DNA of 64,000 nt from Streptomyces sp. NBC_01689 (GCF_036250675.1 NZ_CP109592.1:3410001-3474000); one strand, 5' to 3'; shown: positions 16,485 through 26,175, numbered from the stretch's first letter. Numbers and translations are program-made. The notes: generated by a model from the sequence alone, not told the origin.

Positions 16485-16786
16485 GCGTCCTCGGACACCC
16501 GGGGTCGCCGGCCCACGGCCGTCATGGCCCCGGACCCGCGGGCGGCGCCCGCCCCGTGCGCACCGGGTCCCCGGGTCGGGCGACGGCGGCCGAGGGCGGA
16601 CCCCGTGGCCGGGCCGACCGTCCTCGTCGCCCAGGAGCTCCGTGCCGGGCCGGCGGGCGGCCGTCGGGGGCCGCGGCTCACGGCCCGCCGCCGCGTGTGG
16701 TTCCCGGGCGGCCCTCGTGGCACGGGTCCCGTGGCCGCCGGCGACCCGCCCGGTTCACCCGTCCGGCCCATGCCTAGCATGGCCGC
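16485..16786. other. Intergenic stretch with no recognised content
   Basis: About 300 GC-rich bases between the VOC and LOG-family genes. Open frames exist on both strands but none resembles a protein; no clear hairpin was found. Confidence 0.5.
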
Positions 16787-17902
16787 GTGCAGCCAACTCC
16801 CCTCCACACCGGCCACGACCGTGAGATCGAGTCCCTCGCCGAGTTCGACGAGGTGGTCTCCGGGCGCGGCTCGCTCGCCCGGTTCCGCGTCCAGTCGATA
16901 GATCTGACGGACCGTACGGACGCACTGCTCTCCGTGGACACCTCGGGCGCCGTGTTCCTCGGCTGCCCGATGGACCCCGGTGCGGCGGCATCCGTGAGAG
17001 CCGCGGGCGCGCTGGTCTTCCCGCCCGTCCCCGGACTGCCCTTCGACCCGTACCGGGGCCTGCTCCACTCCCCCGACGAGCTCTTCGCGTCCCTCGACGC
17101 CGGATACGAGGCGACACCGGACGCCCTCACCTACACCTGGTTCCAGCACACCAAGGCCGACGGCGACATCTTCGCGTCGATGCTGCGCTCGATCCACGAC
17201 GACGCGGTGTCCGACGCCCTCGACGAACTCCTCCTCGGCGCACGGGTGGTGGGCGTGATGGGCGGCCACGCGATGGCGCGCGGCACCCGCGCGTACGAGG
17301 GCGCGGCACTCCTGGGCCGCGAACTGGCGCGCTCCGGAATCATGGTGGCCACCGGCGGCGGCCCGGGCGCGATGGAGGCCGCCAACCTCGGCGCGTACGC
17401 GGCCCCGTTCGACGACACGATGCTCACCGAGGCGCTCCGGCTGCTCGCCGGGGCGCCCTCGTTCAGCCCGTCCGTCACCGACTGGGCGCGCGCCGCGTTC
17501 ACGGTGCGGGAGCGCTGGCCCGACGGCGGCCCCTCGGTCGGCATACCGACCTGGTTCTACGGTCACGAGCCGCCGAACCCGTTCGCCGCGCACATCGCCA
17601 AGTACTTCGCCAACTCGACGCGGGAGGACGGGCTGTTGGCCCGTTCCAACGCGGGCGTCGTCTTCCTGCCGGGCGCCGCCGGGACCGTACAGGAGATCTT
17701 CGACAACGCGACCCCGAACTACTACGAGTCGCGCGGGGAGCCCACTCCGATGGTGCTCGTGGACCGCGCGCACTGGACCGAACGGCACCCCACCTGGCCG
17801 CTCCTCCAATCCCTCGCCCGTGACCGGTCGATGGAGAACCGGATCGCTCTGGTGGACCGGATCGAGGACGCTCCGGAGGCTCTCAAACGCCTCGGTGGTT
17901 AA
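16787..17902 (+). CDS. LOG-family Rossmann-fold protein
   Basis: 371 residues. The LOG (lysine-decarboxylase-like / cytokinin-activating phosphoribohydrolase) core is visible: VVGVMGGHAMARG, ELARSGIMVATGGGPGAMEA and FLPGAAGTVQEIFDNAT. The last corresponds to PGGxGTxxE with Gly to Ala. A ~140-residue N-terminal extension is typical of the larger actinobacterial members, whose substrate is unsettled. GTG 16787 lacks a strong ribosome site. Nucleotide 5'-monophosphate hydrolysis is possible but not shown. Confidence 0.82.
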   Translation: MQPTPLHTGHDREIESLAEFDEVVSGRGSLARFRVQSIDLTDRTDALLSVDTSGAVFLGCPMDPGAAASVRAAGALVFPPVPGLPFDPYRGLLHSPDELFASLDAGYEATPDALTYTWFQHTKADGDIFASMLRSIHDDAVSDALDELLLGARVVGVMGGHAMARGTRAYEGAALLGRELARSGIMVATGGGPGAMEAANLGAYAAPFDDTMLTEALRLLAGAPSFSPSVTDWARAAFTVRERWPDGGPSVGIPTWFYGHEPPNPFAAHIAKYFANSTREDGLLARSNAGVVFLPGAAGTVQEIFDNATPNYYESRGEPTPMVLVDRAHWTERHPTWPLLQSLARDRSMENRIALVDRIEDAPEALKRLGG

Positions 17903-17940
17903 CGACATGGCAAAGCCGACGGCACGGCAGGGCATATGCA

Positions 17941-17968
17941 TTGACAGGCCTTAGCTGGCACTTATAGA
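17941..17968 (+). promoter_or_regulatory. Near-consensus sigma-70/HrdB-type promoter
   Basis: TTGACA at 17941-17946 and TATAGA at 17963-17968 with a 16-base spacer, about 85 bases upstream of the LAETG protein gene. CCTTAG inside the spacer (17949-17954) and CTAAGG just downstream (17978-17983) form a short inverted repeat that could bind a regulator. Confidence 0.7.
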
Positions 17969-18051
17969 CCTGTGTGGCCTAAGGGAGTCCTGTTGCCACA
18001 GCAGAACACCCCTCAAACCCCCCGCAGTTGCGCAATCTGTGAAGGGCAATC

Positions 18052-18735
18052 GTGTCCATATCTCGCCGTACCGCACGTTCTGTGCGCATCCTCGGTGTTG
18101 CCTCCGCCACGGCCGCGCTCGCGCTCGGTGTCGCCGGCAACGCACTTGCTTGCAATATCCGTGACTTCTCGGCCGTCGCCTCGTGCGACGACAACGGGAA
18201 GGGCATCATCACCGTGACCGACACCGACGCCTCCGGTGTCGAGGCCACGGTCTCCGTCTTCCTCGAGACCAACGGCGCCGACGCCCGCCAGGTCGGCTCC
18301 GAGACGGTCAAGGGCACCCGCGAGGGCGCCAAGGTCACCTTCTCCGAGGACTGGGCGCCCAACGCCACGTACCGCGTCCACGTCACGGCCGGGAAGATCG
18401 TCGACAAGGACATCTCGCCCCAGCTGACCACGCCCTCCAAGGCGTGCAAGTCCGACGAGTCGCCTTCTCCGACGCCGAAGCCGTCGGAGAGCTCCTCCTC
18501 CCCCGCCCCCTCGGAGTCGGCTTCCGCGACCCCGTCGGAGTCGGAGAGCAGCGCCGCGCCCGCGACGCCGGGGGACAACGCCCCGTCGCCCGCGGTCGGT
18601 GACTCCAACCTCGCCGAGACCGGTGCGAACTCCAACACCCCGATGATCGCCGGCATCGCCGGTGCTCTCGTGGTCGTCGGCGGCGGAGCGGTCTTCTTCG
18701 GCATGCGCCGCCGCGGCGCCTCGAAGGCCGGCTGA
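18052..18735 (+). CDS. LAETG-anchored cell-surface protein
   Basis: 227 residues with a basic, Ala-rich Sec signal (cleavage near GNALA), a ~100-residue beta-rich domain with three Cys residues ([18 protein letters not shown]), a Ser/Pro/Glu-rich stalk (about 135-185), and sorting signal [10 protein letters not shown] followed by a hydrophobic helix and [10 protein letters not shown]. LAxTG is the class E sortase motif of Streptomyces, so it should be covalently attached to the cell wall. GTG 18052 has AAGGG upstream. Binding partner unknown. Confidence 0.88.
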   Translation: MSISRRTARSVRILGVASATAALALGVAGNALACNIRDFSAVASCDDNGKGIITVTDTDASGVEATVSVFLETNGADARQVGSETVKGTREGAKVTFSEDWAPNATYRVHVTAGKIVDKDISPQLTTPSKACKSDESPSPTPKPSESSSSPAPSESASATPSESESSAAPATPGDNAPSPAVGDSNLAETGANSNTPMIAGIAGALVVVGGGAVFFGMRRRGASKAG

Positions 18736-18759
18736 ACCGCACCACGCCTGTAGCACCGT

Positions 18760-18792
18760 GTGGCCCGGCCCCTCCTGGAGGGGACGGGCCAC
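18760..18792. terminator. Bidirectional hairpin between surface protein and thiamine transporter genes
   Basis: GTGGCCCGGCCCCTCC and GGAGGGGACGGGCCAC form a near-perfect stem in the gap between converging genes. Confidence 0.75.
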
Positions 18793-18878
18793 GTCTGCCC
18801 CGGCCTCCAGCCGGCCGCCGCGTCCCGCCGGAGCGCAACGCTCGCGGTGCCGCATGCCCGCCGGTGGAGGCCGCGGTC

Positions 18879-19967
18879 CTAGCCGAGCACGACGACCTCG
18901 GCCGCGTCGAACGCCACCGCGACCCGGTCGCCGGTCGCGGGCGCCTCCCGCAGCGCGCACGCCGCCTCCAGCCGCGGCGCGCCCTCCGGCCGAAGCCCCA
19001 CGGCGACATGGGTGCCCCGGAAGGTACGTGCGGTCACGGTGCAGGCCAGCCCGTCCGCGGACGCGACCAGCCGTACGCCCGCGGGCCGCACCAGCAGCGT
19101 GCGGGGCCCCTGCGGGGAGCCCTCCGGCACCGGGAGCTTCCCCCACGGGGTGTCCGCCGCGCGGCCGGTCACCGTCGCGTCCACGACGTTGTCGAAACCG
19201 AGGAAGCGCGCCACGAACTCGTCCGCCGGACGCTGCCAGACCTCAAGTGGCGTACCCGACTGGGCGATCCGCCCGTCGCGCATCACCACGACCCGGTCGG
19301 CCAGCGCGAAGGCCTCACCCTGGTCGTGCGTGACGGCGAGCACCGTCGTGCCCAACCGGCCGAAGAGTTCCCGGAGTTCGATGACCAGTCGTTCGCGCAG
19401 CGAGCGGTCCAGCTGGCCGAGCGGTTCGTCGAGCATCAGCAGCCGGGGGCGCGGGGCGAGGGCACGGGCCAGCGCGACCCGCTGCTGCTCTCCCCCGGAC
19501 AGGGCGGCGACGGCCCGGGACGCGGCACCGGGCAGTCCTACCAGATCCAGCAACTCACGCACGCGCAGCGCCTGTTGATCCCGGGACGCGCCGTGCATCC
19601 GGAGGCCGAAGGCGACGTTGCCGCCCACGTCCCGCTGCGGGAAGAGCTGGTGGTCCTGGAACATCAGCCCGACGCCGCGCCGGTGCGCGGGCACCCCCGC
19701 CTGGTCACGGCCGTCCAGGAACACCCGGCCCGCGTCGAGCGGCTGCAGCCCCGCCACCACCCGCAGCAGTGTGGACTTGCCGCTGCCGCTCGGCCCGAGC
19801 ACGCACACGATCTCCCGCTCCGCGACCTCCAGACCGACGGCGTCCAGCACGGGCCTGCCGCCGAAGCGCACGGTCGCCGCCTCGACGCCGAGCAGGGCGC
19901 CCGGCACCGATGCCCCGGGACCCCCGTCCGTCGTGCCGGCCGCCGTGCCGGTGCCGGGCTTCGCCAT
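18879..19967 (-). CDS. thiQ: Thiamine ABC transporter ATP-binding protein
   Basis: 362-residue ATPase: Walker A LGPSGSGKST, signature LSGGEQQRVALARAL, Walker B LLMLDEPLGQLD, switch AVTHDQGEA, and a C-terminal regulatory (TOBE-like) region of ~110 residues. ATG 19967 overlaps the permease stop by one base (TGATG), so it is co-translated with thiP. It is the last gene of the riboswitch-controlled operon. Confidence 0.88.
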   Translation of the reverse strand: MAKPGTGTAAGTTDGGPGASVPGALLGVEAATVRFGGRPVLDAVGLEVAEREIVCVLGPSGSGKSTLLRVVAGLQPLDAGRVFLDGRDQAGVPAHRRGVGLMFQDHQLFPQRDVGGNVAFGLRMHGASRDQQALRVRELLDLVGLPGAASRAVAALSGGEQQRVALARALAPRPRLLMLDEPLGQLDRSLRERLVIELRELFGRLGTTVLAVTHDQGEAFALADRVVVMRDGRIAQSGTPLEVWQRPADEFVARFLGFDNVVDATVTGRAADTPWGKLPVPEGSPQGPRTLLVRPAGVRLVASADGLACTVTARTFRGTHVAVGLRPEGAPRLEAACALREAPATGDRVAVAFDAAEVVVLG

Positions 19968-21646
19968 CAGAACTCCCCTGTCCGGTCGGTCCGTATCCGC
20001 TCCAACAGCAGCAGCGCCACCGCGCACACCACCATCAGGATCGTCGAAAGGGCCATCGCCTGGCCGTAGTTGAGGTCTCCGGCGCGCCCGAGCAGGCGCG
20101 CCACCGCGACCGGCAGCGTCGGGTTGTCGGGGCGCGCGATGAAGACCGTGGCCCCGAACTCCCCCAGCGACACCGCGAAGGCGAACCCCGCCGCGATCAG
20201 CAGCGCCCGCCGCACCATCGGCAGGTCGACCTCCCGCCACACCCGCCACGGCGAGGCACCGAGCACCGACGCCGCCTCCCGCAGCCGTCCGTCCACGGCA
20301 CGCAGCACGGGCAGCATGGTACGTACGACGAAGGGGACGCCCACCAGCGCCTGCGCGAGCGGCACCAGGATCCAGCTGCTCCTGAGGTCGAGCGGCGGCT
20401 CGTCCAGCGCGATCAGGAACCCGAACCCGACGGTCACCGCGGACACGCCGAGCGGCAGCATCAGCAGCGCGTCGAAGCCCCGTACGAGCCGGCCGGCGCG
20501 GCCGGTGAGAGCGACGGCCGCCAGACCTCCGACGGCCACCGCGATCGCGGTGGCCGCGAGCGCGTACTCCAGCGAGTTGCCGACCGCCTCGATCGGGGCG
20601 ACCAGGAAGAGGCCGCCGTCGTCGGAGGCCAGCGCCCGGTAGTAGCCGAACCCGAAGCCGCCGGGAGTGTCCAGGGAGCGCTGCACCAGGACCCCGAGCG
20701 GCAGCACGAGCAGGACCGCGACGCTCGCGAGCACACCGGTGAGCAGCGCCCACTGTCCGGCCCCGCGCGGCCGGCGCGCGGTCGTCTCCGGGGCCACCAG
20801 GCGCAGCGCCGTCTCCCGGCGGCGCACGGTCCCGGCGTGGACGGCGAGGATCGCGCCGACGGCGACGAACTGGATGATCGTCAGCACCGCCGCGGTCGCG
20901 AGGTCGAAGATCTCCGAGGTCTGCCGGTAGATCTCGACCTCCAGGGTGGAGAAGGTCGGTCCGCCGAGGATCTGCACCACCCCGAAGGAGGTGAAGGTGA
21001 ACAGGAAGACCATGAGCGCCGCGGCGGCCACGGCCGGGGTGAGGGCCGGGAGCGTCACCCTGCGCCAGGCCGCGAACCGGGAGGCGCCGAGCATCCGCGC
21101 GGCCTCCTCCTGACGCGGGTCGAGCTGCGACCAGAGACCGCCGACCGTGCGGACGACCACCGCGTAGTTGAAGAAGACGTGCGCGAGCAGGATCGCCCAG
21201 ACGGTGGTGTCGAGCCGGACGCCCCACAGGCCGTCCAGGAGCCCGCCGCGGCCGATCAGTGCCAGGAACGCCGTGCCGACGACGACCGTGGGCAGCACGA
21301 AGGGGACGGTCACCACCGCGCGCAGCACCTGCTTGCCCCGGAAGTCGAAGCGCGCGAGGACATAGGCGCCGGGGAGCGCGATCAGCAGGGTGAGCGCGGT
21401 CGAGGCGAGCGCCTGCCACGTGGTGAACCACAGCACGTGCCGGATGTCGGACCGGCCGAGCACCTCACCGATCCGCCCGAAGCGCCAGACCCCGTCGATC
21501 CTGAGCCCGCGGGCCACGATCGCCGTGACGGGGTAGGCGAAGAAGACGGCGAAGAACGCGACCGGCAGGGCCATGAGCCCCAGCCGCCGCGCGCTCCCCC
21601 GCCTCCTGGCGGCCGCCTCCGCTACTTCAGTACGAGCGAGGTCCAC
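19967..21646 (-). CDS. thiP: Thiamine ABC transporter permease (fused two-domain)
   Basis: About 559 residues with two BinPD-type permease domains in tandem, the ThiP/FbpB layout. Each half carries an EAA-like loop: EEAARMLGASRFAAWRRV in the first and REAASVLGASPWRVWREV in the second. About 12 transmembrane helices. It overlaps the thiB 3' end by 25 bp with GTG 21646 (37 bp with ATG 21658). Thiamine specificity is inferred from the riboswitch and binding protein. Confidence 0.88.
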   Translation of the reverse strand: MDLARTEVAEAAARRRGSARRLGLMALPVAFFAVFFAYPVTAIVARGLRIDGVWRFGRIGEVLGRSDIRHVLWFTTWQALASTALTLLIALPGAYVLARFDFRGKQVLRAVVTVPFVLPTVVVGTAFLALIGRGGLLDGLWGVRLDTTVWAILLAHVFFNYAVVVRTVGGLWSQLDPRQEEAARMLGASRFAAWRRVTLPALTPAVAAAALMVFLFTFTSFGVVQILGGPTFSTLEVEIYRQTSEIFDLATAAVLTIIQFVAVGAILAVHAGTVRRRETALRLVAPETTARRPRGAGQWALLTGVLASVAVLLVLPLGVLVQRSLDTPGGFGFGYYRALASDDGGLFLVAPIEAVGNSLEYALAATAIAVAVGGLAAVALTGRAGRLVRGFDALLMLPLGVSAVTVGFGFLIALDEPPLDLRSSWILVPLAQALVGVPFVVRTMLPVLRAVDGRLREAASVLGASPWRVWREVDLPMVRRALLIAAGFAFAVSLGEFGATVFIARPDNPTLPVAVARLLGRAGDLNYGQAMALSTILMVVCAVALLLLERIRTDRTGEF

Positions 21647-22716
21647 GATTTGACCCACTGGTCACGGTTCTTGGCGATGTCGGCCGGGGCCAGGGTCTCG
21701 GGGTGCGCGGCCTGCGGGCCGAACTTCGTGAACACCTCCGGCACCTTGGCGCCCTCCCGCACCGGGTACACGAACATGTTCAGCGGCATGTCCTCCTGGA
21801 ACCGGGAGCTGATGAGGAAGTCCAGCAGCGCCTTGCCGCCCTTGGTGTTCTTCGCGTTGCTCAGCAGCCCCGCGTACTCGACCTGGCGGAAGCAGGTGCC
21901 GTCCCCGACCCCGGTCGGCGCGGTCTTCGGCCTGGGGTCGGCGTAGACCACCTCGGCGGGCGGGGACGAGGCGTACGAGACGACCAGCGGGCGGTCGGCC
22001 TTGGCCTTCCTGCCGCCGGCCGACCCCGAGAACTCGTCGTTGTAGGCCTGCTCCCAGCCGTCGACCACCTTCACGCCGTTGGCCTTGAGCTTCTTCCAGT
22101 AGTCCTGCCATCCGGCGTCCCCGTACTTCGCGGCCGTCCCGAGCAGGAAACCGAGGCCGGGCGAGGAGGTGGAGGCGTTCTCGGTGACGAGGAGGTCCTT
22201 GTAGGCGGGCTTGACCAGATCGTCGAAGGAGGCCGGCGGGGCCAGCTTGTGCTCGCTGAAGTAGGCCTTGTCGTAGTTGACGCAGATGTCGCCGGAGTCG
22301 ATGGGCGTGACCCGGTGCTTCTCCTGGTCGACCCGGTACTGCGGGTCGATCCGGTCGGAGTCCTCGGGCTCGTACGGCTGGAACAGCCCGTTGTCGAGCG
22401 CGCGGGAGAGCAGCGTGTTGTCGACGCCGAAGAAGACGTCGCCCTGCGGGTTGTCCTTGGTCAGGACGGCCTTGTTCACGGCCTGGCCGGCGTCGCCGTC
22501 CTTGAGGATCCTGACCTTGTAGCCCGACTCCCGCTCGAAGGCCCGCAGCACGCTCTTGGAGTAGGCGAAGGAGTCGTGGCTGACGAGGGTCACGGTCCGG
22601 GAGTCCGCCTCGTCCCCGGAGCCGGACGAGCCGCACGCGGACAGCGTGACGAGGCCCAGGGCGACGGCGACGGCCGCGGCCGTCCTCTTCTTGAGGCGCA
22701 CTTTCGTGGTGCTCAC
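21622..22716 (-). CDS. thiB: Thiamine ABC transporter substrate-binding lipoprotein
   Basis: 364 residues: signal AAAVAVALGLVTLSACGSSG with lipobox, then the ThiB pattern VTLVSHDSFAYSKSVL, DNPQGDVFFGVDNTLLSRAL, GDICVNYDKAYF and WVKSWTSLVLK. GTG 22716 has a perfect AGGAGGAA site. The leader carries a TPP riboswitch, so expression should fall when thiamine diphosphate is abundant. First gene of thiB-thiP-thiQ. Confidence 0.92.
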   Translation of the reverse strand: MSTTKVRLKKRTAAAVAVALGLVTLSACGSSGSGDEADSRTVTLVSHDSFAYSKSVLRAFERESGYKVRILKDGDAGQAVNKAVLTKDNPQGDVFFGVDNTLLSRALDNGLFQPYEPEDSDRIDPQYRVDQEKHRVTPIDSGDICVNYDKAYFSEHKLAPPASFDDLVKPAYKDLLVTENASTSSPGLGFLLGTAAKYGDAGWQDYWKKLKANGVKVVDGWEQAYNDEFSGSAGGRKAKADRPLVVSYASSPPAEVVYADPRPKTAPTGVGDGTCFRQVEYAGLLSNAKNTKGGKALLDFLISSRFQEDMPLNMFVYPVREGAKVPEVFTKFGPQAAHPETLAPADIAKNRDQWVKSWTSLVLK

Positions 22717-22750
22717 TGAATTCCTCCTGGGATGACCAGGAAGAGACGCG

Positions 22751-22785
22751 GCCCTGCCCGGGAACCGGCGGTTCCCGAGCAGGGC
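22751..22785 (-). promoter_or_regulatory. Hairpin between TPP riboswitch and thiB (expression platform or attenuator)
   Basis: GCCCTGC with GCAGGGC and CGGGAACC with GGTTCCCG pair around a short GGC loop. It sits between the aptamer and the thiB ribosome site; without a U-tract it may be a Rho-independent-like terminator or a transcription pause element. Confidence 0.65.
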
Positions 22786-22807
22786 GCAACAGCTTGAGTG
22801 ATGCCCG

Positions 22808-22904
22808 AACTTCCTACCCAGAATGACCTGGGCGAGGTTCAGAGGGTCTGCGGCCCACCGGTGGTCCGGCTGCCGCACTCTCAGCGCTGTGGCGCTCCCC
22901 TGTC
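22808..22904 (-). ncRNA. TPP riboswitch (THI element)
   Basis: Read on the minus strand, the leader contains GGGGAGCGCC, then GCGCTGAGAGTGCGGC (the conserved CUGAGA core), a GC-rich P3 arm (CGGACCACCGGTGGGCCGCA), ACCCTCTGAACCT (the conserved ACCCUnnGAACCUG block) and CAGGTCATTCTGGGTAGGAAG. These are the two thiamine diphosphate binding cores in correct order, ~90 bases ahead of thiB. It controls thiBPQ. Confidence 0.92.
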
Positions 22905-22949
22905 GGATATGAAGATGTCGGAATATGAAAATGTACGTGCCGGGTCAGA

Positions 22950-24056
22950 CTACCGCTCGGTGGCCGCGAGCTGGCCGCACGCCCCGTCGATCTCCTGGCC
23001 CCGGGTGTCCCGGACGGTGACCGGCACGCCGTGCGCCGCGATCGCCTCGACGAACGCCTTCTCGTCCTCGGGCCGCGAGGCGGTCCACTTCGAGCCCGGC
23101 GTCGGGTTCAGCGGGATGAGGTTGACGTGCACGGGCTTGCCCTTCAGCAGCCGTCCGAGCCGGTCACCGCGCCACGCCTGGTCGTTGATGTCCCGGATGA
23201 GGGCGTACTCGATGGAGAGCCGGCGCCCCGACCTCGCCGCGTACTCCCAGCCCGCGTCGAGCACCTCCCGCACCTTCCACCGCGTGTTCACGGGGACGAG
23301 GGTGTCGCGCAGCTCGTCGTCCGGGGCGTGCAGGGAGATGGCGAGGCGGCACTTGAAGCCCTCATCGGCGAACCGGTGGATGGCGGGGACCAGCCCGACC
23401 GTCGACACGGTGATGCCGCGCTGGGAGAGCCCGACGCCGTCCGGCTCAGGGTCGGTGAGCGCGCGGATGGCACCCACGACGCGCTTGTAGTTGGCGAGCG
23501 GCTCGCCCATCCCCATGAAGACGATGTTGCTCAGCCGCGCCGGTCCGCCGGGGATCTCGCCGTCCCGCAGCGCCCGCATGCCGTCCACGATCTGGTGCAC
23601 GATCTCGCCGGTCGACAGGTTCCGGTCCAGTCCGGCCTGCCCGGTGGCGCAGAACGGGCAGTTCATCCCGCATCCGGCCTGGGAGCTGATGCACATGGTC
23701 ACCCGGTCCGGGTAGCGCATCAGCACGGACTCGACGAGCGTGCCGTCGAAGAGCCGCCACAGGGTCTTGCGGGTGGTGTCCTGGTCGGTCGACAGATGCC
23801 GGACGACGGTCATCAGCTCGGGAAGCAGCGCTTCCTGGAGCTTGCCGCGCGCGGCGGCCGGGATGTCCGTCCACTCCGCGGGGTCGTGCGCGAACCGGGC
23901 GAAGTAGTGCTGAGAGAGCTGCTTGGCGCGAAACGGCTTCTCCCCGATCGCGGCAACGGCCTCTTTACGCTCGGCGGGCGTGAGGTCGGCGAGGTGCCGC
24001 GGCGGCTTCTTGGCTGCGCGGGGGGCGACGAATGTGAGTTCTCCGGGCTTCGGCAT
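22950..24056 (-). CDS. rlmN: 23S rRNA (adenine2503-C2)/tRNA methyltransferase
   Basis: 368-residue radical SAM enzyme that methylates A2503 of 23S rRNA and A37 of some tRNAs. The cluster motif is [15 protein letters not shown]-binding GMGEPLANY, and the methyl-carrier/catalytic Cys residues are in [10 protein letters not shown] and near the end in [11 protein letters not shown] 24056 gives MPKPGELTF; the frame is open to 24086. Monocistronic housekeeping gene. Confidence 0.95.
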   Translation of the reverse strand: MPKPGELTFVAPRAAKKPPRHLADLTPAERKEAVAAIGEKPFRAKQLSQHYFARFAHDPAEWTDIPAAARGKLQEALLPELMTVVRHLSTDQDTTRKTLWRLFDGTLVESVLMRYPDRVTMCISSQAGCGMNCPFCATGQAGLDRNLSTGEIVHQIVDGMRALRDGEIPGGPARLSNIVFMGMGEPLANYKRVVGAIRALTDPEPDGVGLSQRGITVSTVGLVPAIHRFADEGFKCRLAISLHAPDDELRDTLVPVNTRWKVREVLDAGWEYAARSGRRLSIEYALIRDINDQAWRGDRLGRLLKGKPVHVNLIPLNPTPGSKWTASRPEDEKAFVEAIAAHGVPVTVRDTRGQEIDGACGQLAATER

Positions 24057-24297
24057 AACCGTTCCAGTGTCGCAGATCAACACCACCGCCCCGGGCCGGT
24101 GGTGGGGTGGGGACGGTCACGCGGAACCCGTACCCGAAGCCGCCGCTCCGCTGCCCCACCGCGCCGGGCTCACGTGCCCGGACCGACGTGCCCGGAACCC
24201 GTGCGCCGACCCGCGGCCCGTGACCCGTGCCCCGCCCCTCATGCCGGGGACCCGTGCCCCGACCGCCCGGACACGCGTGCGCGGCGGGGACATGCGG

Positions 24298-24334
24298 CAG
24301 GGGGCCCGCCGTCCCGTGGACGACGGACCCCCTG
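24298..24334 (-). terminator. Hairpin downstream of cdsA
   Basis: CAGGGGGCCCGCCGTC and GACGACGGACCCCCTG form an imperfect 16-bp stem starting 17 bases past the cdsA stop. Confidence 0.7.
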
Positions 24335-24350
24335 CCGGTGGCGGTGCGGG

Positions 24351-25481
24351 TCAGCCGGAACCTACGAAGATCACCAGCAGCAGCCAGACCACGGGGGCCG
24401 TCGGCAGCAGGGAGTCCAGGCGGTCCATGATGCCGCCGTGCCCCGGCAGCAGCGTGCCCATGTCCTTGATGCCCAGGTCCCGCTTGATCATGGACTCGCC
24501 GAGGTCACCGAGCGTGGCGGTCGCGGCGACCGCCAGGCCGATGATCAGGCCCTGCCACCACGTGCCGTCCTCGATCAGGAACTGCAGGCACAGCGCGCCC
24601 CCGACCATCGCGAAGAGAACCGCTCCGACCAGGCCCTCCCGGGTCTTGCCGGGGCTGATGCGGGGCGCGAGCTTGTGCTTGCCGAAGCGCCAGCCGATCG
24701 CGTACGCGCCGGTGTCGCTGACGACCGTCAGCAGCAGGAACGTCAGGACGCGGCGCGGGCCGTCGTCCGCGGTCAGCATCATCGCCACGAAGGTCGCCAG
24801 GAACGGCACGTAGAAGGCCGCGAAGACCCCCGCAGTGACGTCCTTGAGGTAACCCTCGGGCGGCTCCGTCATGCGCCAGACCAGGACCGCGAGCGCGGTG
24901 AGCGCGACCGCGACCCAGGCGCCCTCGGCACCCCGTACGTAGCCGGCGACGACCATGGCCGCGCCGCCCACCGCCAGGGGCACGAGCGGCGCCTTGATGC
25001 CCTTGCGTTCCTCGAGCCGCGAGGTGAGCTCCCACAGCCCCACCACCACGGCGACGGCCACCACCCCGACGAACACGGCCTTGACGATGAACAGCGACGC
25101 GACGATCACCGCACCGAGCCCGACGCCCACTCCTATCGCGGCACCCAGGTCGCGGCCCGCGCTCTTCTTCGGCGCGGGGGCGGCGGGCTGTGGGGCGGCG
25201 CTGGGCATGGGCTCCTGCGGCTTCTGCGACGGGTTCCCGTAGGACCCCGCCGACGGTCTCTCGTCGCGGACCGGGGGGCCGCTCAGCCGAGCGGCCCCCC
25301 GGTCGTCATCCTGGTCTCCGCCGTGTGCGGGTTCCTCGGGCACGATGGGCATGGGGCGAGTGTGCTGCGCGTCCTGCGCATCGTACGCGGGACCCGCCGG
25401 GCCTGCCCCCTGGGCAGACCCCTGCTCGGAGGGTCCCCAGTACCCGGCTTGCGGCGGAGCCCCCCAGGAAGAGTCGTTCAT
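24351..25481 (-). CDS. cdsA: Phosphatidate cytidylyltransferase (CDP-diacylglycerol synthase)
   Basis: 376 residues. The first ~115 are a Pro/Gly/Gln-rich cytoplasmic extension common in Streptomyces; about eight helices follow. The CDP-DAG synthase signature lies near the C-terminus (ATLGDLGESMIKRDLGIKD, then LLPGHGGIMDRLDSL), with SDTGAYAIGWRFGKHKL before it. It makes CDP-diacylglycerol for all phospholipids. Start ATG 25481 overlaps the frr stop by one base (TGATG). Confidence 0.95.
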   Translation of the reverse strand: MNDSSWGAPPQAGYWGPSEQGSAQGAGPAGPAYDAQDAQHTRPMPIVPEEPAHGGDQDDDRGAARLSGPPVRDERPSAGSYGNPSQKPQEPMPSAAPQPAAPAPKKSAGRDLGAAIGVGVGLGAVIVASLFIVKAVFVGVVAVAVVVGLWELTSRLEERKGIKAPLVPLAVGGAAMVVAGYVRGAEGAWVAVALTALAVLVWRMTEPPEGYLKDVTAGVFAAFYVPFLATFVAMMLTADDGPRRVLTFLLLTVVSDTGAYAIGWRFGKHKLAPRISPGKTREGLVGAVLFAMVGGALCLQFLIEDGTWWQGLIIGLAVAATATLGDLGESMIKRDLGIKDMGTLLPGHGGIMDRLDSLLPTAPVVWLLLVIFVGSG

Positions 25482-26038
25482 CAGACCTCGAGCAGCTCCG
25501 CTTCCTTGTGCTTCAGGAGCTCGTCCACCTGGGCGACGTACTTCGCGGTGGTGTCGTCGAGCTCCTTCTCAGCACGGCGGCCCTCGTCCTCGCCGACCTC
25601 GCCGTCCTTGATCAGCTTGTCGATGCTCTCCTTCGCCTTGCGGCGCACGGAGCGGATCGAGATCTTGGCGTCCTCGCCCTTGGTCTTGGCGACCTTGATG
25701 AACTCCTTGCGGCGCTCCTGGGTCAGCTCCGGGAACACCACGCGGATGATGCTGCCGTCATTGCTCGGGTTGACACCCAGGTCGGAGTCGCGGATCGCCT
25801 GTTCGATGTTGCGCAGCGCGCTCTTGTCGAACGGGGTGACCACGGCCATGCGCGGTTCGGGAACCGCGAACGAGGCCAGCTGGTTGATCGGCGTCAGCGC
25901 GCCGTAGTAGTCGGCCACGATCTTGTTGAACATCGCCGGGTGCGCACGGCCGGTGCGGATCGCGGCGAAGTCCTCCTTGGCGACCACGACGGCCTTCTCC
26001 ATCTTCTCCTCGGCCTCGAGGAGGGTCTCTTCGATCAC
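25481..26038 (-). CDS. frr: Ribosome recycling factor
   Basis: 185 residues, full family length; with EF-G it splits post-termination ribosomes. Conserved parts: [35 protein letters not shown], and [23 protein letters not shown] 26038 is favoured over GTG 26041 because AGGAG lies six bases ahead of it. Translationally coupled to cdsA. Confidence 0.96.
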   Translation of the reverse strand: MIEETLLEAEEKMEKAVVVAKEDFAAIRTGRAHPAMFNKIVADYYGALTPINQLASFAVPEPRMAVVTPFDKSALRNIEQAIRDSDLGVNPSNDGSIIRVVFPELTQERRKEFIKVAKTKGEDAKISIRSVRRKAKESIDKLIKDGEVGEDEGRRAEKELDDTTAKYVAQVDELLKHKEAELLEV

Positions 26039-26175
26039 CACTTGCTCCTGCGTGTCTTGAGTAGGCCCGGCAGCTGTTCCTCGTCGGGATGGCAGCCGGC
26101 TGCGTCGCGTCTTGTTCCTGCACGGTTCCGGACCGGCAGGACATTGTCCATCCCCCGGTCAGGGTCCGTCCCGGG

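Noticed and set aside
18879..21431. One 850-residue protein covering the thiamine ATPase and part of the permease in another frame
   Set aside because: Only the last 362 residues resemble an ATPase; the rest is Arg/Gly-rich antiphase reading of thiP. The real start is ATG 19967.
19769..21946. 725-residue plus-strand frame opposite the thiamine permease
   Set aside because: Gln/Arg/His-rich composition, no domain; shadow.
23031..25907. 958-residue plus-strand open frame
   Set aside because: Runs across rlmN, cdsA and frr, all clearly coded on the other strand; composition is artefactual.
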